Source: 20CM-4-69-16 sp035637455
GTDB taxonomy: Bacteria > Gemmatimonadota > Gemmatimonadetes > Gemmatimonadales > GWC2-71-9
Reading direction: 5' to 3'
Length of the DNA stretch: 64,000 bases
Assembly (NCBI GenBank): GCA_035637455.1
Contig: DASPXE010000093.1
Location: 1-64,000, forward strand
Shown here piece by piece: positions 9,163 through 16,841 of this stretch (positions within the stretch are counted from its first letter, which is position 1; each line of letters starts with the position of its first letter). The notes below the pieces were generated by a model. That model was given only the letters and a program-made list of their open reading frames with translations, did not search any database and was not told the DNA's origin. The translations under genes and the position numbers were made by a program.

Positions 9163-9705
9163 CTGCGCGCCGTCGTCGGCCTCGGCAACCCCGGTCCGGA
9201 GTACGCCGCGACGCGCCACAATGCCGGCTTCTGGCTTGCCGATGCGCTCGTCGCCCACTGGGAGTTGCCCTCATTCCGGCGTGGCGAGCGCGCGCGGGTC
9301 AGCGCAGGATCAGTGGACGGCGTGCCCGTCCGGGTGCTCAAGCCCACCACGTCCATGAACCGGAGCGGCGCCGCGCTGGCGTCGCTCCGCGCCGACCCTG
9401 CCTTCAACCCGACCACCGATTTGCTGGTCCTCGTGGACGATTTTCAGATTCCGTGCGGCACCTTCCGGCTCCGCGCTGACGGCTCGTCGGGCGGTCACAA
9501 CGGCTTGAAGAGCATCGAGGCCGCACTACAGTCGCAAGCGTACGCCCGCCTCCGCATCGGCGTGGGGCCGCTCCCCGAGGGCGCCGGCGACTGGTCGGAA
9601 TACGTGCTCGCGCCGTTCACGCCCGAGCAAGTCGAGCAGGTCGAGACGCTCATGCCTCAGATGGTGGGTGCGGTGACCAGCTGGGTACGGGAAGGGATCA
9701 AGTGA
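9163..9705 (+). CDS. pth: Aminoacyl-tRNA (peptidyl-tRNA) hydrolase, apparent CTG start
   Basis: Pth frees stalled peptidyl-tRNA. Conserved motifs are GLGNPG (Asn), ATRHNAGF (catalytic His), TSMNRSG (Asn), LVDDFQIPCGTFRLR (Asp) and SGGHNGLKS (Asn), so the enzyme looks intact at about 180 residues. The conserved N-terminus begins immediately after the rplY stop, in the same frame. Between the TGA (9157-9159) and the GLGNPG codons there is no ATG, GTG or TTG; CTG 9163 is the only near-canonical start. The first internal ATG lies within the SxMN region and would remove essential residues. The stop abuts the ychF GTG. Confidence 0.9.
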   Translation: MRAVVGLGNPGPEYAATRHNAGFWLADALVAHWELPSFRRGERARVSAGSVDGVPVRVLKPTTSMNRSGAALASLRADPAFNPTTDLLVLVDDFQIPCGTFRLRADGSSGGHNGLKSIEAALQSQAYARLRIGVGPLPEGAGDWSEYVLAPFTPEQVEQVETLMPQMVGAVTSWVREGIK

Positions 9706-10809
9706 GTGCTGCGCCTCGGCATCGTCGGTCTCCCCAATGTCGGCAAGTCGACCCTGTTCAACGCCCTCACCTCCTCCAAGGCCGCGGCAGCGGAGAACTA
9801 CCCCTTCTGCACAGTCGAGCCCAACGTGGGCGTCGTGGAGGTGCCCGACCATCGCCTCGATCGACTGTTCGAGCTCGTTCGACCGAAGAAGAAGGTCCCC
9901 GCGGTCGTTGAGTTCGTGGACATTGCGGGGCTGGTGCGGGGCGCTTCGCAGGGCGAAGGACTCGGAAACCAGTTCCTGTCCCACATTCGCGAAGTCGACG
10001 CGATCGTGCATGTGATCCGCTGTTTCGAGGACCCCGACGTCGTGCATGTGATGGGACCCGTGGACCCGGTGCGCGACCACGACGTGATCACGAGCGAGCT
10101 CGCGCTCGCCGACCTGGGCGTCGTCGAACGACGGCTCGAGAAGACGCGCAAGACCGCGCGCGCGGGCGACAAGGAGGCGCAGCTCGAAGTCGTGGTGCTG
10201 GAGCGCGTGCTGGCGGAGCTCAACGCCGGCCGCGGGGCCCGCGAGGCGGGCGAGACCGAGGACGCCATTCGGTTCCTGCGTCAGCTCGGGTTGCTCACCG
10301 CGAAGCCGATTCTCTACGCCGCCAACGTCGACGAGGACGATCTCGCGGCGGGCGGCGGAAAGTGGATCGACCGGCTGCGCGCCGCAGTGCAGTCGCACCA
10401 CGAAGAGGCGGAGATCGTTCCGTTCTCCGCCAAGTTCGAGGCCGAGCTCGCGGAGCTAGCGGGTGAGGAGCGCGGCGAGTACCTCGCCAGTGCCGGCGTC
10501 CGGGAGCCGGGGCTCGACCGCCTGATCCATGCCGGGTATCACCTGCTCGGGCTGCAGACCTTTTTCACCGTGGGCGAGAACGAGGTGCGCGCCTGGACAA
10601 TGCACCGGGGTGGGACCGCCTTCGCCGCCGCGGGGGAGATCCACTCGGACTTTCAACGCGGCTTCATCCGCGCCGAGACCGTGGCATACGAGGAGTTCGT
10701 ACGGGTGGGATCCTACAAGGCGGCGCGCGAGCAGGGCCTCGTGCGCTCCGAGGGGCGGGACTACGTCGTACAAGACGGAGACATCTTGCTGTTCCGCTTC
10801 AACGTCTAG
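9706..10809 (+). CDS. ychF: Redox-regulated ATPase YchF/OLA1 (Obg-related)
   Basis: A 367-residue TRAFAC-class P-loop protein starting at GTG 9706, directly after the pth stop. It has G1 GLPNVGKST, the G2-region NYPFCTVEPNVG, G3 DIAGLVRGASQGEGLGNQFL, the OLA1-type NVDE in place of NKxD, and a C-terminal TGS domain (FFTVGENEVRAWTMHRG, DYVVQDGDILLFRFNV). YchF proteins prefer ATP and bind ribosomes. The pth-ychF pair is widely conserved. It ends convergently with a 4-nt overlap with the gene on the other strand. Confidence 0.96.
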   Translation: MLRLGIVGLPNVGKSTLFNALTSSKAAAAENYPFCTVEPNVGVVEVPDHRLDRLFELVRPKKKVPAVVEFVDIAGLVRGASQGEGLGNQFLSHIREVDAIVHVIRCFEDPDVVHVMGPVDPVRDHDVITSELALADLGVVERRLEKTRKTARAGDKEAQLEVVVLERVLAELNAGRGAREAGETEDAIRFLRQLGLLTAKPILYAANVDEDDLAAGGGKWIDRLRAAVQSHHEEAEIVPFSAKFEAELAELAGEERGEYLASAGVREPGLDRLIHAGYHLLGLQTFFTVGENEVRAWTMHRGGTAFAAAGEIHSDFQRGFIRAETVAYEEFVRVGSYKAAREQGLVRSEGRDYVVQDGDILLFRFNV

Positions 10810-11573
10810 GACCGGCGCCACATCAGGACGGCACCGCAATTCTCCCCGAAGCCATACCGGAACTCCATAGGGACATCGAACCCACGCTTGTACAGCTCCA
10901 CGCCGGCCAGGTCGTCGACTTGGATGACGTCCATGTCGTCGGAGGCCAGCCGCATGCCGTTGATGAACAGCGACATCACGCAGTAGCGGGTCCCACTCCA
11001 ACTGACTGGCAGGCAGTACCCCCGTCCGCAGCGTATCTGCACGCCAGCCTCGCCGAGCAGCGATCGCAGCGTCCAGCTTCTACGGCGCTGCAAGTCGCGG
11101 AACGTGTAAAAGCGGCCGAACCCCCACTTCTTGCGGTCGTAAAACCCCGCCAGGCTCCGCTCGGCGCGGAGGCTCCGCGCCTCGACGACGATCGGCGCCA
11201 GCTCGACCGCGTCCATATCGAGTAGCACCGAGAGTGTCAGCGTCTTCCCGCGTTTGAGATCGATCTTCTGCTCGTACGACACGCTGTCACGGTACAGGAT
11301 GCGAACGATCTGGTGACCGGAGGGGAGGCCCGTGAGCGCGAATGCTCCAGCGGAATCGCTCACGTCGAAGAGCTGAGTCCCCCGCACCGCGATCATCACG
11401 GCGGCGATCGGTAGGCCATTGATGGATGACCGCACCGTACCCGCGAGACGGGCGGAGTCTTCTTGCGCCTGCATGAGGAGGGGAGTCCAGCCGATCAGAA
11501 CGAGGGACAGCGGGTACAGCGGACGCTGCAGCAGAGGCCGGCGTTTCACAATGGTATCGTACACGCGGGCCAT
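10806..11573 (-). CDS. Secreted carboxypeptidase-regulatory-like / plug-like protein
   Basis: A 255-residue protein with a signal peptide (PLYPLSLVLIGWTPLLMQAQ). Residues ~42-120 form a carboxypeptidase-regulatory-like beta-sandwich (LAGTVRSSINGLPIAAVMIAV, GAFALTGLPSG, IDLKRGKTLTLSVLL). The rest (residues ~125-255) resembles the start of a TonB-receptor plug (IVVEARSLRAERSLAGFYDRK ... VDDLAGVELYKRG). No beta-barrel follows, so it is like a TonB-dependent receptor reduced to its two N-terminal modules. Short proteins of this type are frequent in Gemmatimonadota; their function is unknown. It is probably transcribed with, or just after, the JAMM-like gene upstream (15-nt gap). Confidence 0.75.
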   Translation of the reverse strand: MARVYDTIVKRRPLLQRPLYPLSLVLIGWTPLLMQAQEDSARLAGTVRSSINGLPIAAVMIAVRGTQLFDVSDSAGAFALTGLPSGHQIVRILYRDSVSYEQKIDLKRGKTLTLSVLLDMDAVELAPIVVEARSLRAERSLAGFYDRKKWGFGRFYTFRDLQRRRSWTLRSLLGEAGVQIRCGRGYCLPVSWSGTRYCVMSLFINGMRLASDDMDVIQVDDLAGVELYKRGFDVPMEFRYGFGENCGAVLMWRRS

Positions 11574-11588
11574 CGGGGAGTGCCAGCC

Positions 11589-12227
11589 CTACTCGTCCAC
11601 CCCCGTGCGGCTGGCCGAGCCCGCATGCACCCGGTTGCCGCGCGGCTGCTCGCGTGTCACGTTCGCCCGCTTGCTCTGATCAGTCAGCGGCACCTGTTGT
11701 TGCACCATGTTGCGTGCGATCCACACCACGTCGTCGCCGCACATGATCGCGTCGACGGGGTAGGGCTGCCGCAGGAACGACTGCCCGTCGGAGCTGGCGA
11801 CCTGGGTGCCCGGGAAGAAATACCAGCAGCGCTCGCCGCTCGGGTGGCTGTGGATCATTCCCACCGTGCCCGTCCACCCGGCCTGCTCGCAGGTCTGCTT
11901 GGGCACGACGTGCGTCGCGGTCGACTGCGGGGGATCGACGTCTGCCGGCGCGACGCGCTGCACAATCACGGTCGACCCGCGCACCTCACCGATCATGCAC
12001 CCCATGAACTCGGTCGGGAACGAACGGTACTGGAGCGCGAGGTAGCGACGTGCCTGCTCGGAGATAATGAGGGTGCGGACGGCCCTCGCGCTCGGCGCCA
12101 GGCCCGCCGCCGCCGGCTCCACCAGGCGTACCGATTCGGGCTGCAGCGCGAGCAGCACCATCAGGCCTGCCGTCGCCACGACGACACGCCCTCCTCGCGT
12201 GAGAACCGAACGCCCGACTGCCTGCAT
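11589..12227 (-). CDS. Exported JAMM/MPN (JAB) domain-like protein
   Basis: A 212-residue protein with an N-terminal signal or anchor helix (VVVATAGLMVLLAL). The core resembles a JAB/MPN metalloprotease fold: TEFMGCMIG (the Glu segment), then GMIHSHPSG (zinc-binding His-x-His), then ASSDGQS at the Asp-ligand position. In the usual SxxD motif the Ser position here is Ala, so activity is uncertain. The C-terminal ~45 residues are polar. JAMM proteases are normally cytoplasmic isopeptidases; an exported copy is unusual. Start ATG 12227 has a GAGGGAAGG ribosome binding site. Confidence 0.6.
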   Translation of the reverse strand: MQAVGRSVLTRGGRVVVATAGLMVLLALQPESVRLVEPAAAGLAPSARAVRTLIISEQARRYLALQYRSFPTEFMGCMIGEVRGSTVIVQRVAPADVDPPQSTATHVVPKQTCEQAGWTGTVGMIHSHPSGERCWYFFPGTQVASSDGQSFLRQPYPVDAIMCGDDVVWIARNMVQQQVPLTDQSKRANVTREQPRGNRVHAGSASRTGVDE

Positions 12228-12625
12228 GGTGCCTTCCCTCGGTCATTGATGCTCCCGGACATCTGGTGCCGGGTGAACTGCCGCTGCACTCCTACAGCTG
12301 AGCAAGACCGATGCCATGATCCGCCGCCCTGTGACGCCGGGGGGGACAAGTCGTTACTCAACGAATGCTTGGCCGCAGCTGCCCGGCCTGTGATCGTAGT
12401 CACCACGCATCAATTTCGCATCAAACGGGCGGCAGGCCCTGGCGGCGTGCGTCTGTGAGGAGGGTCACTAGGGGCCCTTGAGGCCCGAGCCATTACGGTT
12501 CGCACCGCTGCCCCACGACCAGAGCCCCTACCGCCGGCTCCCACCCCGGCCTATGTTTCCGCCCCACAAATCCCCTACCCGGCGCCGCACCAGTGTCGGG
12601 TCGCTCCAGACCAAAGGGAGGTGGC
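12228..12625. other. Divergent intergenic region before rpsF (398 nt)
   Basis: No convincing gene lies here. It must hold the leftward promoter of the JAMM-like gene and the promoter and leader of the rpsF operon, but no -35/-10 pair stands out. Two small hairpins are visible: GGGCC/GGCCC at 12472-12486 and GCCGG/CCGGC at 12533-12550 with an 8-nt C-rich loop. The second lies in the expected rpsF leader, where S6:S18-binding leader RNAs occur in other bacteria; identity to that motif is not established. Confidence 0.5.
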
Positions 12626-13000
12626 ATGACTCGTCGGTACGAGACGGTATACATCTTCGACAGCGCCCTAGAAGAGCCCGCGATCACGGAACGGCTCGAC
12701 AAGTTCCACGCCCTCTTGACCAAGGACGGCAAGGGGAGCGTCACGAACGTGGCGCACTGGGGCAAGCGCACCCTGGCGTTTCCGATCAAGAAGCGCGACT
12801 CAGGCCACTACGTCGTGGCGCAGTTCGAGACGGCGGCGGACCTGCTGCCGGAGTACGAGCGTGCGGTGAAGCTCGACGAGGGCGTGCTGCGCTACCTGGT
12901 GGTCGTCTCCGAAGGCCTCCCGGCCAGGCCAGAGGCAGCGCCGACCGCCGCCGCAGTGATCGCGCCCGAGGTGGAGGAGCTGGAGGAGGATGAAGCATGA
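12626..13000 (+). CDS. rpsF: 30S ribosomal protein S6
   Basis: A 124-residue S6: YETVYIFD at the N-terminus, HWGKRTLAFPIKK in the middle and a YVVAQF strand, with an acidic C-terminal extension (EVEELEEDEA). ATG 12626 was chosen because a GGGAGG ribosome binding site precedes it and the family begins at this Met. It overlaps rpsR by 4 nt (ATGA), in the classic order rpsF-rpsR-(DUF2232)-rplI. Confidence 0.96.
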   Translation: MTRRYETVYIFDSALEEPAITERLDKFHALLTKDGKGSVTNVAHWGKRTLAFPIKKRDSGHYVVAQFETAADLLPEYERAVKLDEGVLRYLVVVSEGLPARPEAAPTAAAVIAPEVEELEEDEA

Positions 13001-13218
13001 GACGGCCCGCCAAGACCTGTCCCGTGTGCGAGTCCGGGGTGCGCGTGCTGGACTACAAGGACGACCGTACCTTGGGCCGATTCCTGACCGAGCGCGGCAA
13101 GATCCTGCCGAGCCGCTTGTCGGGGATGTGCGCGCGGCACCAGCGTCAGCTCGCGACCGCGATCAAGCGCGCGCGCCAGCTCGCGTTGCTCCCGTACATC
13201 AAGGGCTACATCGGCTGA
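12997..13218 (+). CDS. rpsR: 30S ribosomal protein S18 (cysteine-containing form)
   Basis: A 73-residue S18. CPVCESG near the N-terminus and GMCARHQRQL near the C-terminus give the Cys-containing (C+) form that may bind zinc. The conserved core is YKD...LGRFLTERGKILPSRLSG. It pairs with S6 on the 30S platform. It is coupled to rpsF by a 4-nt overlap and is followed after 1 nt by the DUF2232 gene. Confidence 0.96.
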   Translation: MRRPAKTCPVCESGVRVLDYKDDRTLGRFLTERGKILPSRLSGMCARHQRQLATAIKRARQLALLPYIKGYIG

Positions 13219-13219
13219 C

Positions 13220-14137
13220 ATGGCGCAGCGTGGGGAGGGAGGGCGCTGGCGGCTGCTGCTCGGCACCGCCGTATTCGCAGCGTGGGCACCGCCCAGCCTG
13301 GTCGGGCTGCCGCTCGCCGGGTTGCTGCTCGTCACCCGACCCCGCTCCACCGTGGAGTGGGGTGCGGCGGCCGGCGTCGGCGCGTTGAGCGTCGGGCTCT
13401 TGCTCCTCCCCGCGAGCGATCTCCTGACGGGGTTCGTGCGAGCCTACACGGTGCTCGTCGCCGCCGCGTTCGTGGCCGTCGCGCTGCTCGCCCCGGCCCA
13501 CGAGCCAGTGCTGCGGCGGGCGATCCGGGCAGGGCTGATCGCGGGTGTCGCGGCCGTCGCGCTCGCGAGCGTGCACCTGGGCGGCTCCGTCTGGGACGCG
13601 CTGCACTGGGAAGCGCGCCGCCAGGCGAGCGCCGCGATGCGCGTCTGGGTGGAGATCGAGCCCCGCACGTTCGCGCTCTACGAGCCCGTGGTGCGGTTCG
13701 TGAGCGACACGGTGCCCGCGACGCTCGCGCTCCAAACGCTCGCCGGGCTCGCCCTCGCCTGGCAGTGGCACCGCCGGGTCGCGCGCAATCCGCTCGGCCC
13801 GCCGCTCGCGCCGTTCCGCGAGTTCCACTTCGGGGACCACTGGGTGTGGGCCGTGGTGGTCTCGCTCACCCTGTGGGTCACGCCGGTGATGGCGACGCTC
13901 AAGCTGGCGGCGTTGAACGTGCTCGTGGCGCTCGGCGGGCTGTATCTGGTGCGGGGCATCGCGATCGTGGTCGCGTGCTCGGCCGCGTTCGGCATCGCGC
14001 CGGTGGCGCTCGTCATCGGGGCCGTGGTGTCGGCGGTGCTGCTCGCGCCGTTGCTGTTTCTGGTGCCCGGACTCGCCACCCTGGGCGTCACCGACACCTG
14101 GCTCGAGTTCCGGCGCCGTCTCAAAGCGCCGGCCTGA
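13220..14137 (+). CDS. DUF2232 family membrane protein (YybS-like)
   Basis: A 305-residue polytopic membrane protein with about eight hydrophobic segments. Its place between rpsR and rplI matches DUF2232/YybS genes in Firmicutes and other phyla. The central HFGDHWVWAVVVSL and C-terminal FLVPGLATLGVTDTWLEFR segments fit the family, which ends in a short basic tail. A transporter-like role has been suggested for the family but is unproven. The rplI ATG follows after 20 nt. Confidence 0.82.
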   Translation: MAQRGEGGRWRLLLGTAVFAAWAPPSLVGLPLAGLLLVTRPRSTVEWGAAAGVGALSVGLLLLPASDLLTGFVRAYTVLVAAAFVAVALLAPAHEPVLRRAIRAGLIAGVAAVALASVHLGGSVWDALHWEARRQASAAMRVWVEIEPRTFALYEPVVRFVSDTVPATLALQTLAGLALAWQWHRRVARNPLGPPLAPFREFHFGDHWVWAVVVSLTLWVTPVMATLKLAALNVLVALGGLYLVRGIAIVVACSAAFGIAPVALVIGAVVSAVLLAPLLFLVPGLATLGVTDTWLEFRRRLKAPA

Positions 14138-14157
14138 ACCGTCACCGAGAGGAAGCG

Positions 14158-14601
14158 ATGGAGATCATCTTGCGGGAAGACGTGCAGCACCTCGGGGCCG
14201 CGGGCGACGTCGTCAAGGTGAAGGACGGCTACGCGCGCAACTATCTCCTCCCGAAGGGGCTCGCCTACCCCGCCACGGAGGCGAACAAGAAGAAGATCGC
14301 CTACGAGGCGGAGCGCATCGCTCGGCAGCGCGCCGCCGAGAAGAGCGCCGCCGAAACCGAGGCTACCCGCCTCGCCGACGTCCATCTCACGTTCGCGGTC
14401 AAGGTTGGCGAAGAGGACAAGCTGTACGGCTCGGTCACGGCGGGCGACGTCCAACGCAAGCTCGAAGAGCTCGGGATTCACGTGGACAAGCGCAAGGTGG
14501 ACCTCCCCGAGCCGATTCGCGAGCTGGGCGATTTCCCGGTGGGCATCAAGATCCACCCCGACGTCCGGCCCGAGATTCGGGTGAGTGTGGTGAAGGAGTA
14601 A
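14158..14601 (+). CDS. rplI: 50S ribosomal protein L9
   Basis: A 147-residue L9 with both domains. The N-terminal rRNA-binding domain is MEIILREDVQHLG...VKDGYARNYLLPKG, a long connecting helix follows (NKKKIAYEAERIARQRAAEK), and the C-terminal domain has KLYGSVTAGDV and VGIKIHPDV. ATG 14158 has a GAGAGGAAG ribosome binding site. The frame stays open far upstream through the DUF2232 gene, but only this start gives a normal L9. Confidence 0.96.
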   Translation: MEIILREDVQHLGAAGDVVKVKDGYARNYLLPKGLAYPATEANKKKIAYEAERIARQRAAEKSAAETEATRLADVHLTFAVKVGEEDKLYGSVTAGDVQRKLEELGIHVDKRKVDLPEPIRELGDFPVGIKIHPDVRPEIRVSVVKE

Positions 14602-14611
14602 CGACTCCGGC

Positions 14612-16420
14612 GTGACGCGCGGCACCGGCATCACCTACGTCGACGGCCCCCGGCTGCGCCGCGCCCTGCTCGCGGCCGCCGACTGGGTGGCGGCGGGCCG
14701 GGACGAGCTGAACCGGATCAACGTCTTCCCCGTTCCGGACGGGGACACCGGGACCAACCTCTGCCTCACGCTGCGCGCGGTGGCGCAGGCCCTGCGCGAG
14801 CTGGGTGACGCCCCCCTTCCTCAGGTGACGGCGACGATGGCGGGCGCCAGCGTGCGCGGCGCCCGCGGCAACTCCGGGATGCTGCTCTCCCAGTTCCTGC
14901 TCGGCCTCGAGGAGGGGCTCGGCGACCGCCGCAGCGCGAGCGCCCGTGACATCGCCCGCGCCATCGGCCGGGCCTGCGACCGCCTGGAGGGGTCACTCGA
15001 CGATCCCGTGGAGGGCACCATCCTCACCGTCGCCCGCGAGACCGCCGACGAAGCCGCCCGCGCTGGCGAGGAGCCCGACCTCACGGTGTTCATGCGCCGC
15101 CTCGTAACGCGCGCCCAGCAGGCGCTCGAGCGCACGCCGCAGTTGCTCGCCGTGCTCAAGGCGGCCGGCGTGGTGGACGCGGGCGCGCTCGGCTTCGTGC
15201 GCTTCCTCGATGGGGTGAAGCGGCTGATCGAAGAGGGACAGGTCGCGCAAGGCGCGGTGGACCGCCTCGTGCCGCACGCCGCGGCCCAGACGGAGGTGGA
15301 GGCCCCGCGGGATTTCCAGTTCTGCACCGAGGTGATGGTCCGCAGCACCTCGCTGCCGGCGACGACCGCTGCCCGGCACGCACTGCGGCGCCTCGGCGGC
15401 TCCATCGTCGTACTCCAGACGGGCGATCTCCTCAAGGCACACATCCACACCGATGCACCGGACGCGGTGTTCGCCCTCGGCGCCAGCTGGGGGTCGGTGG
15501 AGTCCACCAAGGCCGAGGACATGCGGGCGCAGCACCGCGAGTTGCTGACGAAGCGGCCGGTCGCGTTCGTCGCGGATACGGCGTGCGACCTCCCCGATGC
15601 CGTGGTCTTCGAGCAGGGCATTGGGCTGGTGCCGACGCAGCTGATCCTCGACGACCGCGTGTACCGCGATCGACTGGAGCTGACACCGCCTGAGTTCTTC
15701 GAGCGGCTGCGCGCCGGTCAGGACGCCACCACCTCCCAGCCCACCCCGCAGGCGTTCGAAGAGGCGTTCCGCGACGCCGCGCGGGCAGGCGAGCACGTGA
15801 TCGCCGTGGTGGTTGCGCGGGCGCTGTCCGGCACGTACGCCAGCGCCGAGGTGGCAGCCCGCCGGCTCGACCCTGAGGCCCGCTGCATCACAGTCGTGGA
15901 CAGCCGGTCCGCGAGCCTGGGCGAGGGTCTGTTGGTTCTCCGAGGGCTCGAGCTCGCCGCCGCCGGCGAGCCGCCGGCGGCGATCGCGCGTGAGCTCGCT
16001 CGCGTGCGCGATCAGTCCGGCGGGTTCTTCACGGTCGACAATTTCGAGCGCTTGGTCCGCTCGGGACGCGTAAGCCGCGTGCAGGCGTGGCTGGGCACGA
16101 GGCTCAACATGAAGCCCATCATGGCGTTATCCCTGGATGGCTCGATCGACCCCATCGCCCGGGCGCGCGGTAGGCGGGCGCTCGAGCGCCGCGTGCTGGA
16201 GCGGTTGGATCGAGTGCTCGCGCGCGGCCCACAGTCGCTCCGGCTCGGCGTGGCGCACGCCGACATCCCCGAGTTCGCCGAGCAGCTGCGCGCGCAGCTC
16301 GTGACGCGATACCGGCCCAAGCAGTGCTTGGTGAGCCCCATCACCCCGGTCATCGCCGCGCATGCGGGGATCGGGGCGTGGGGCGTGTTCTACCAAGTCG
16401 AGGACGGAACAAACGGATGA
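14612..16420 (+). CDS. DAK2 (FakA-like) and DegV (FakB-like) domain fusion protein
   Basis: A 602-residue protein starting at GTG 14612. Residues ~1-205 are a DhaL/DAK2 nucleotide-binding domain with PVPDGDTGTNL (Asp43 and Asp45, Mg-ATP binding). Residues ~225-305 match the FakA middle domain (FCTEVMVRS, LLKAHIHTD). Residues ~313-600 are a DegV/FakB fatty-acid-binding domain (FVADTACDLP, TSQPTP, ALSGTYASA, GGFFTVDNFERLVRSGRVS, NMKPIMAL). In Firmicutes FakA phosphorylates fatty acids carried by a separate FakB. Here kinase and carrier are one chain, and the usual FakA C-terminal domain is absent. The likely role is uptake or recycling of free fatty acids into phospholipid. Confidence 0.88.
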   Translation: MTRGTGITYVDGPRLRRALLAAADWVAAGRDELNRINVFPVPDGDTGTNLCLTLRAVAQALRELGDAPLPQVTATMAGASVRGARGNSGMLLSQFLLGLEEGLGDRRSASARDIARAIGRACDRLEGSLDDPVEGTILTVARETADEAARAGEEPDLTVFMRRLVTRAQQALERTPQLLAVLKAAGVVDAGALGFVRFLDGVKRLIEEGQVAQGAVDRLVPHAAAQTEVEAPRDFQFCTEVMVRSTSLPATTAARHALRRLGGSIVVLQTGDLLKAHIHTDAPDAVFALGASWGSVESTKAEDMRAQHRELLTKRPVAFVADTACDLPDAVVFEQGIGLVPTQLILDDRVYRDRLELTPPEFFERLRAGQDATTSQPTPQAFEEAFRDAARAGEHVIAVVVARALSGTYASAEVAARRLDPEARCITVVDSRSASLGEGLLVLRGLELAAAGEPPAAIARELARVRDQSGGFFTVDNFERLVRSGRVSRVQAWLGTRLNMKPIMALSLDGSIDPIARARGRRALERRVLERLDRVLARGPQSLRLGVAHADIPEFAEQLRAQLVTRYRPKQCLVSPITPVIAAHAGIGAWGVFYQVEDGTNG

Positions 16421-16430
16421 GCGCGGCGCT

Positions 16431-16841
16431 ATGACTAGCAGGAGCCGGGGTGGTCGCCCGGCGAAGCGGCCCGTCGTGCACGTGCGGGCGGCGCTGCAAC
16501 TCGTGACCGAGGCGCTGCTCGATCGCAAGGCGGTTGATCCGCTGGTACTGGACCTGCGGGGACTCAGCGCCGCCACCGACTACTTCGTAATCGTTTCCGG
16601 GACGTCCGACGCCCACGTGCGGGGGATGGCGGAGCATTTGGTGACAGCGCTGGCGCCGCACGGCCTCGCACCGCATCATGTGGAAGGGCTGGCGCAGGGG
16701 CGGTGGGTGTTGCTCGACTACGTAGATTTCGTGGTGCATGTGTTCCACCCTGAGCTGCGGGAATTCTACCAGCTCGAGCGGCTGTGGGGCGATGCTCCGG
16801 TGCTCGCCGGGGGCACGCGGGACGACGGGTTGAAAGGATGA
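16431..16841 (+). CDS. rsfS: Ribosome silencing factor RsfS
   Basis: A 136-residue RsfS/Iojap protein, which binds L14 and blocks subunit joining in stationary phase. Motifs are VLDLRGLSAATDYFVIVSGTSDAHVRGMAEHL, EGLAQGRWVLLDYVDFVVHVF and the C-terminal REFYQLERLWGD. ATG 16431 lies 10 nt after the preceding stop. About 18 basic N-terminal residues precede the core. The stop overlaps the next gene's start. Confidence 0.93.
   Translation: MTSRSRGGRPAKRPVVHVRAALQLVTEALLDRKAVDPLVLDLRGLSAATDYFVIVSGTSDAHVRGMAEHLVTALAPHGLAPHHVEGLAQGRWVLLDYVDFVVHVFHPELREFYQLERLWGDAPVLAGGTRDDGLKG

Noticed and set aside
11463..12458. Long rightward open frame (331 codons) opposite the JAMM-like gene
   Set aside because: It is antisense to a gene with recognisable motifs, has Arg/His-rich composition typical of a GC-rich shadow frame, and reads into the rpsF upstream region.
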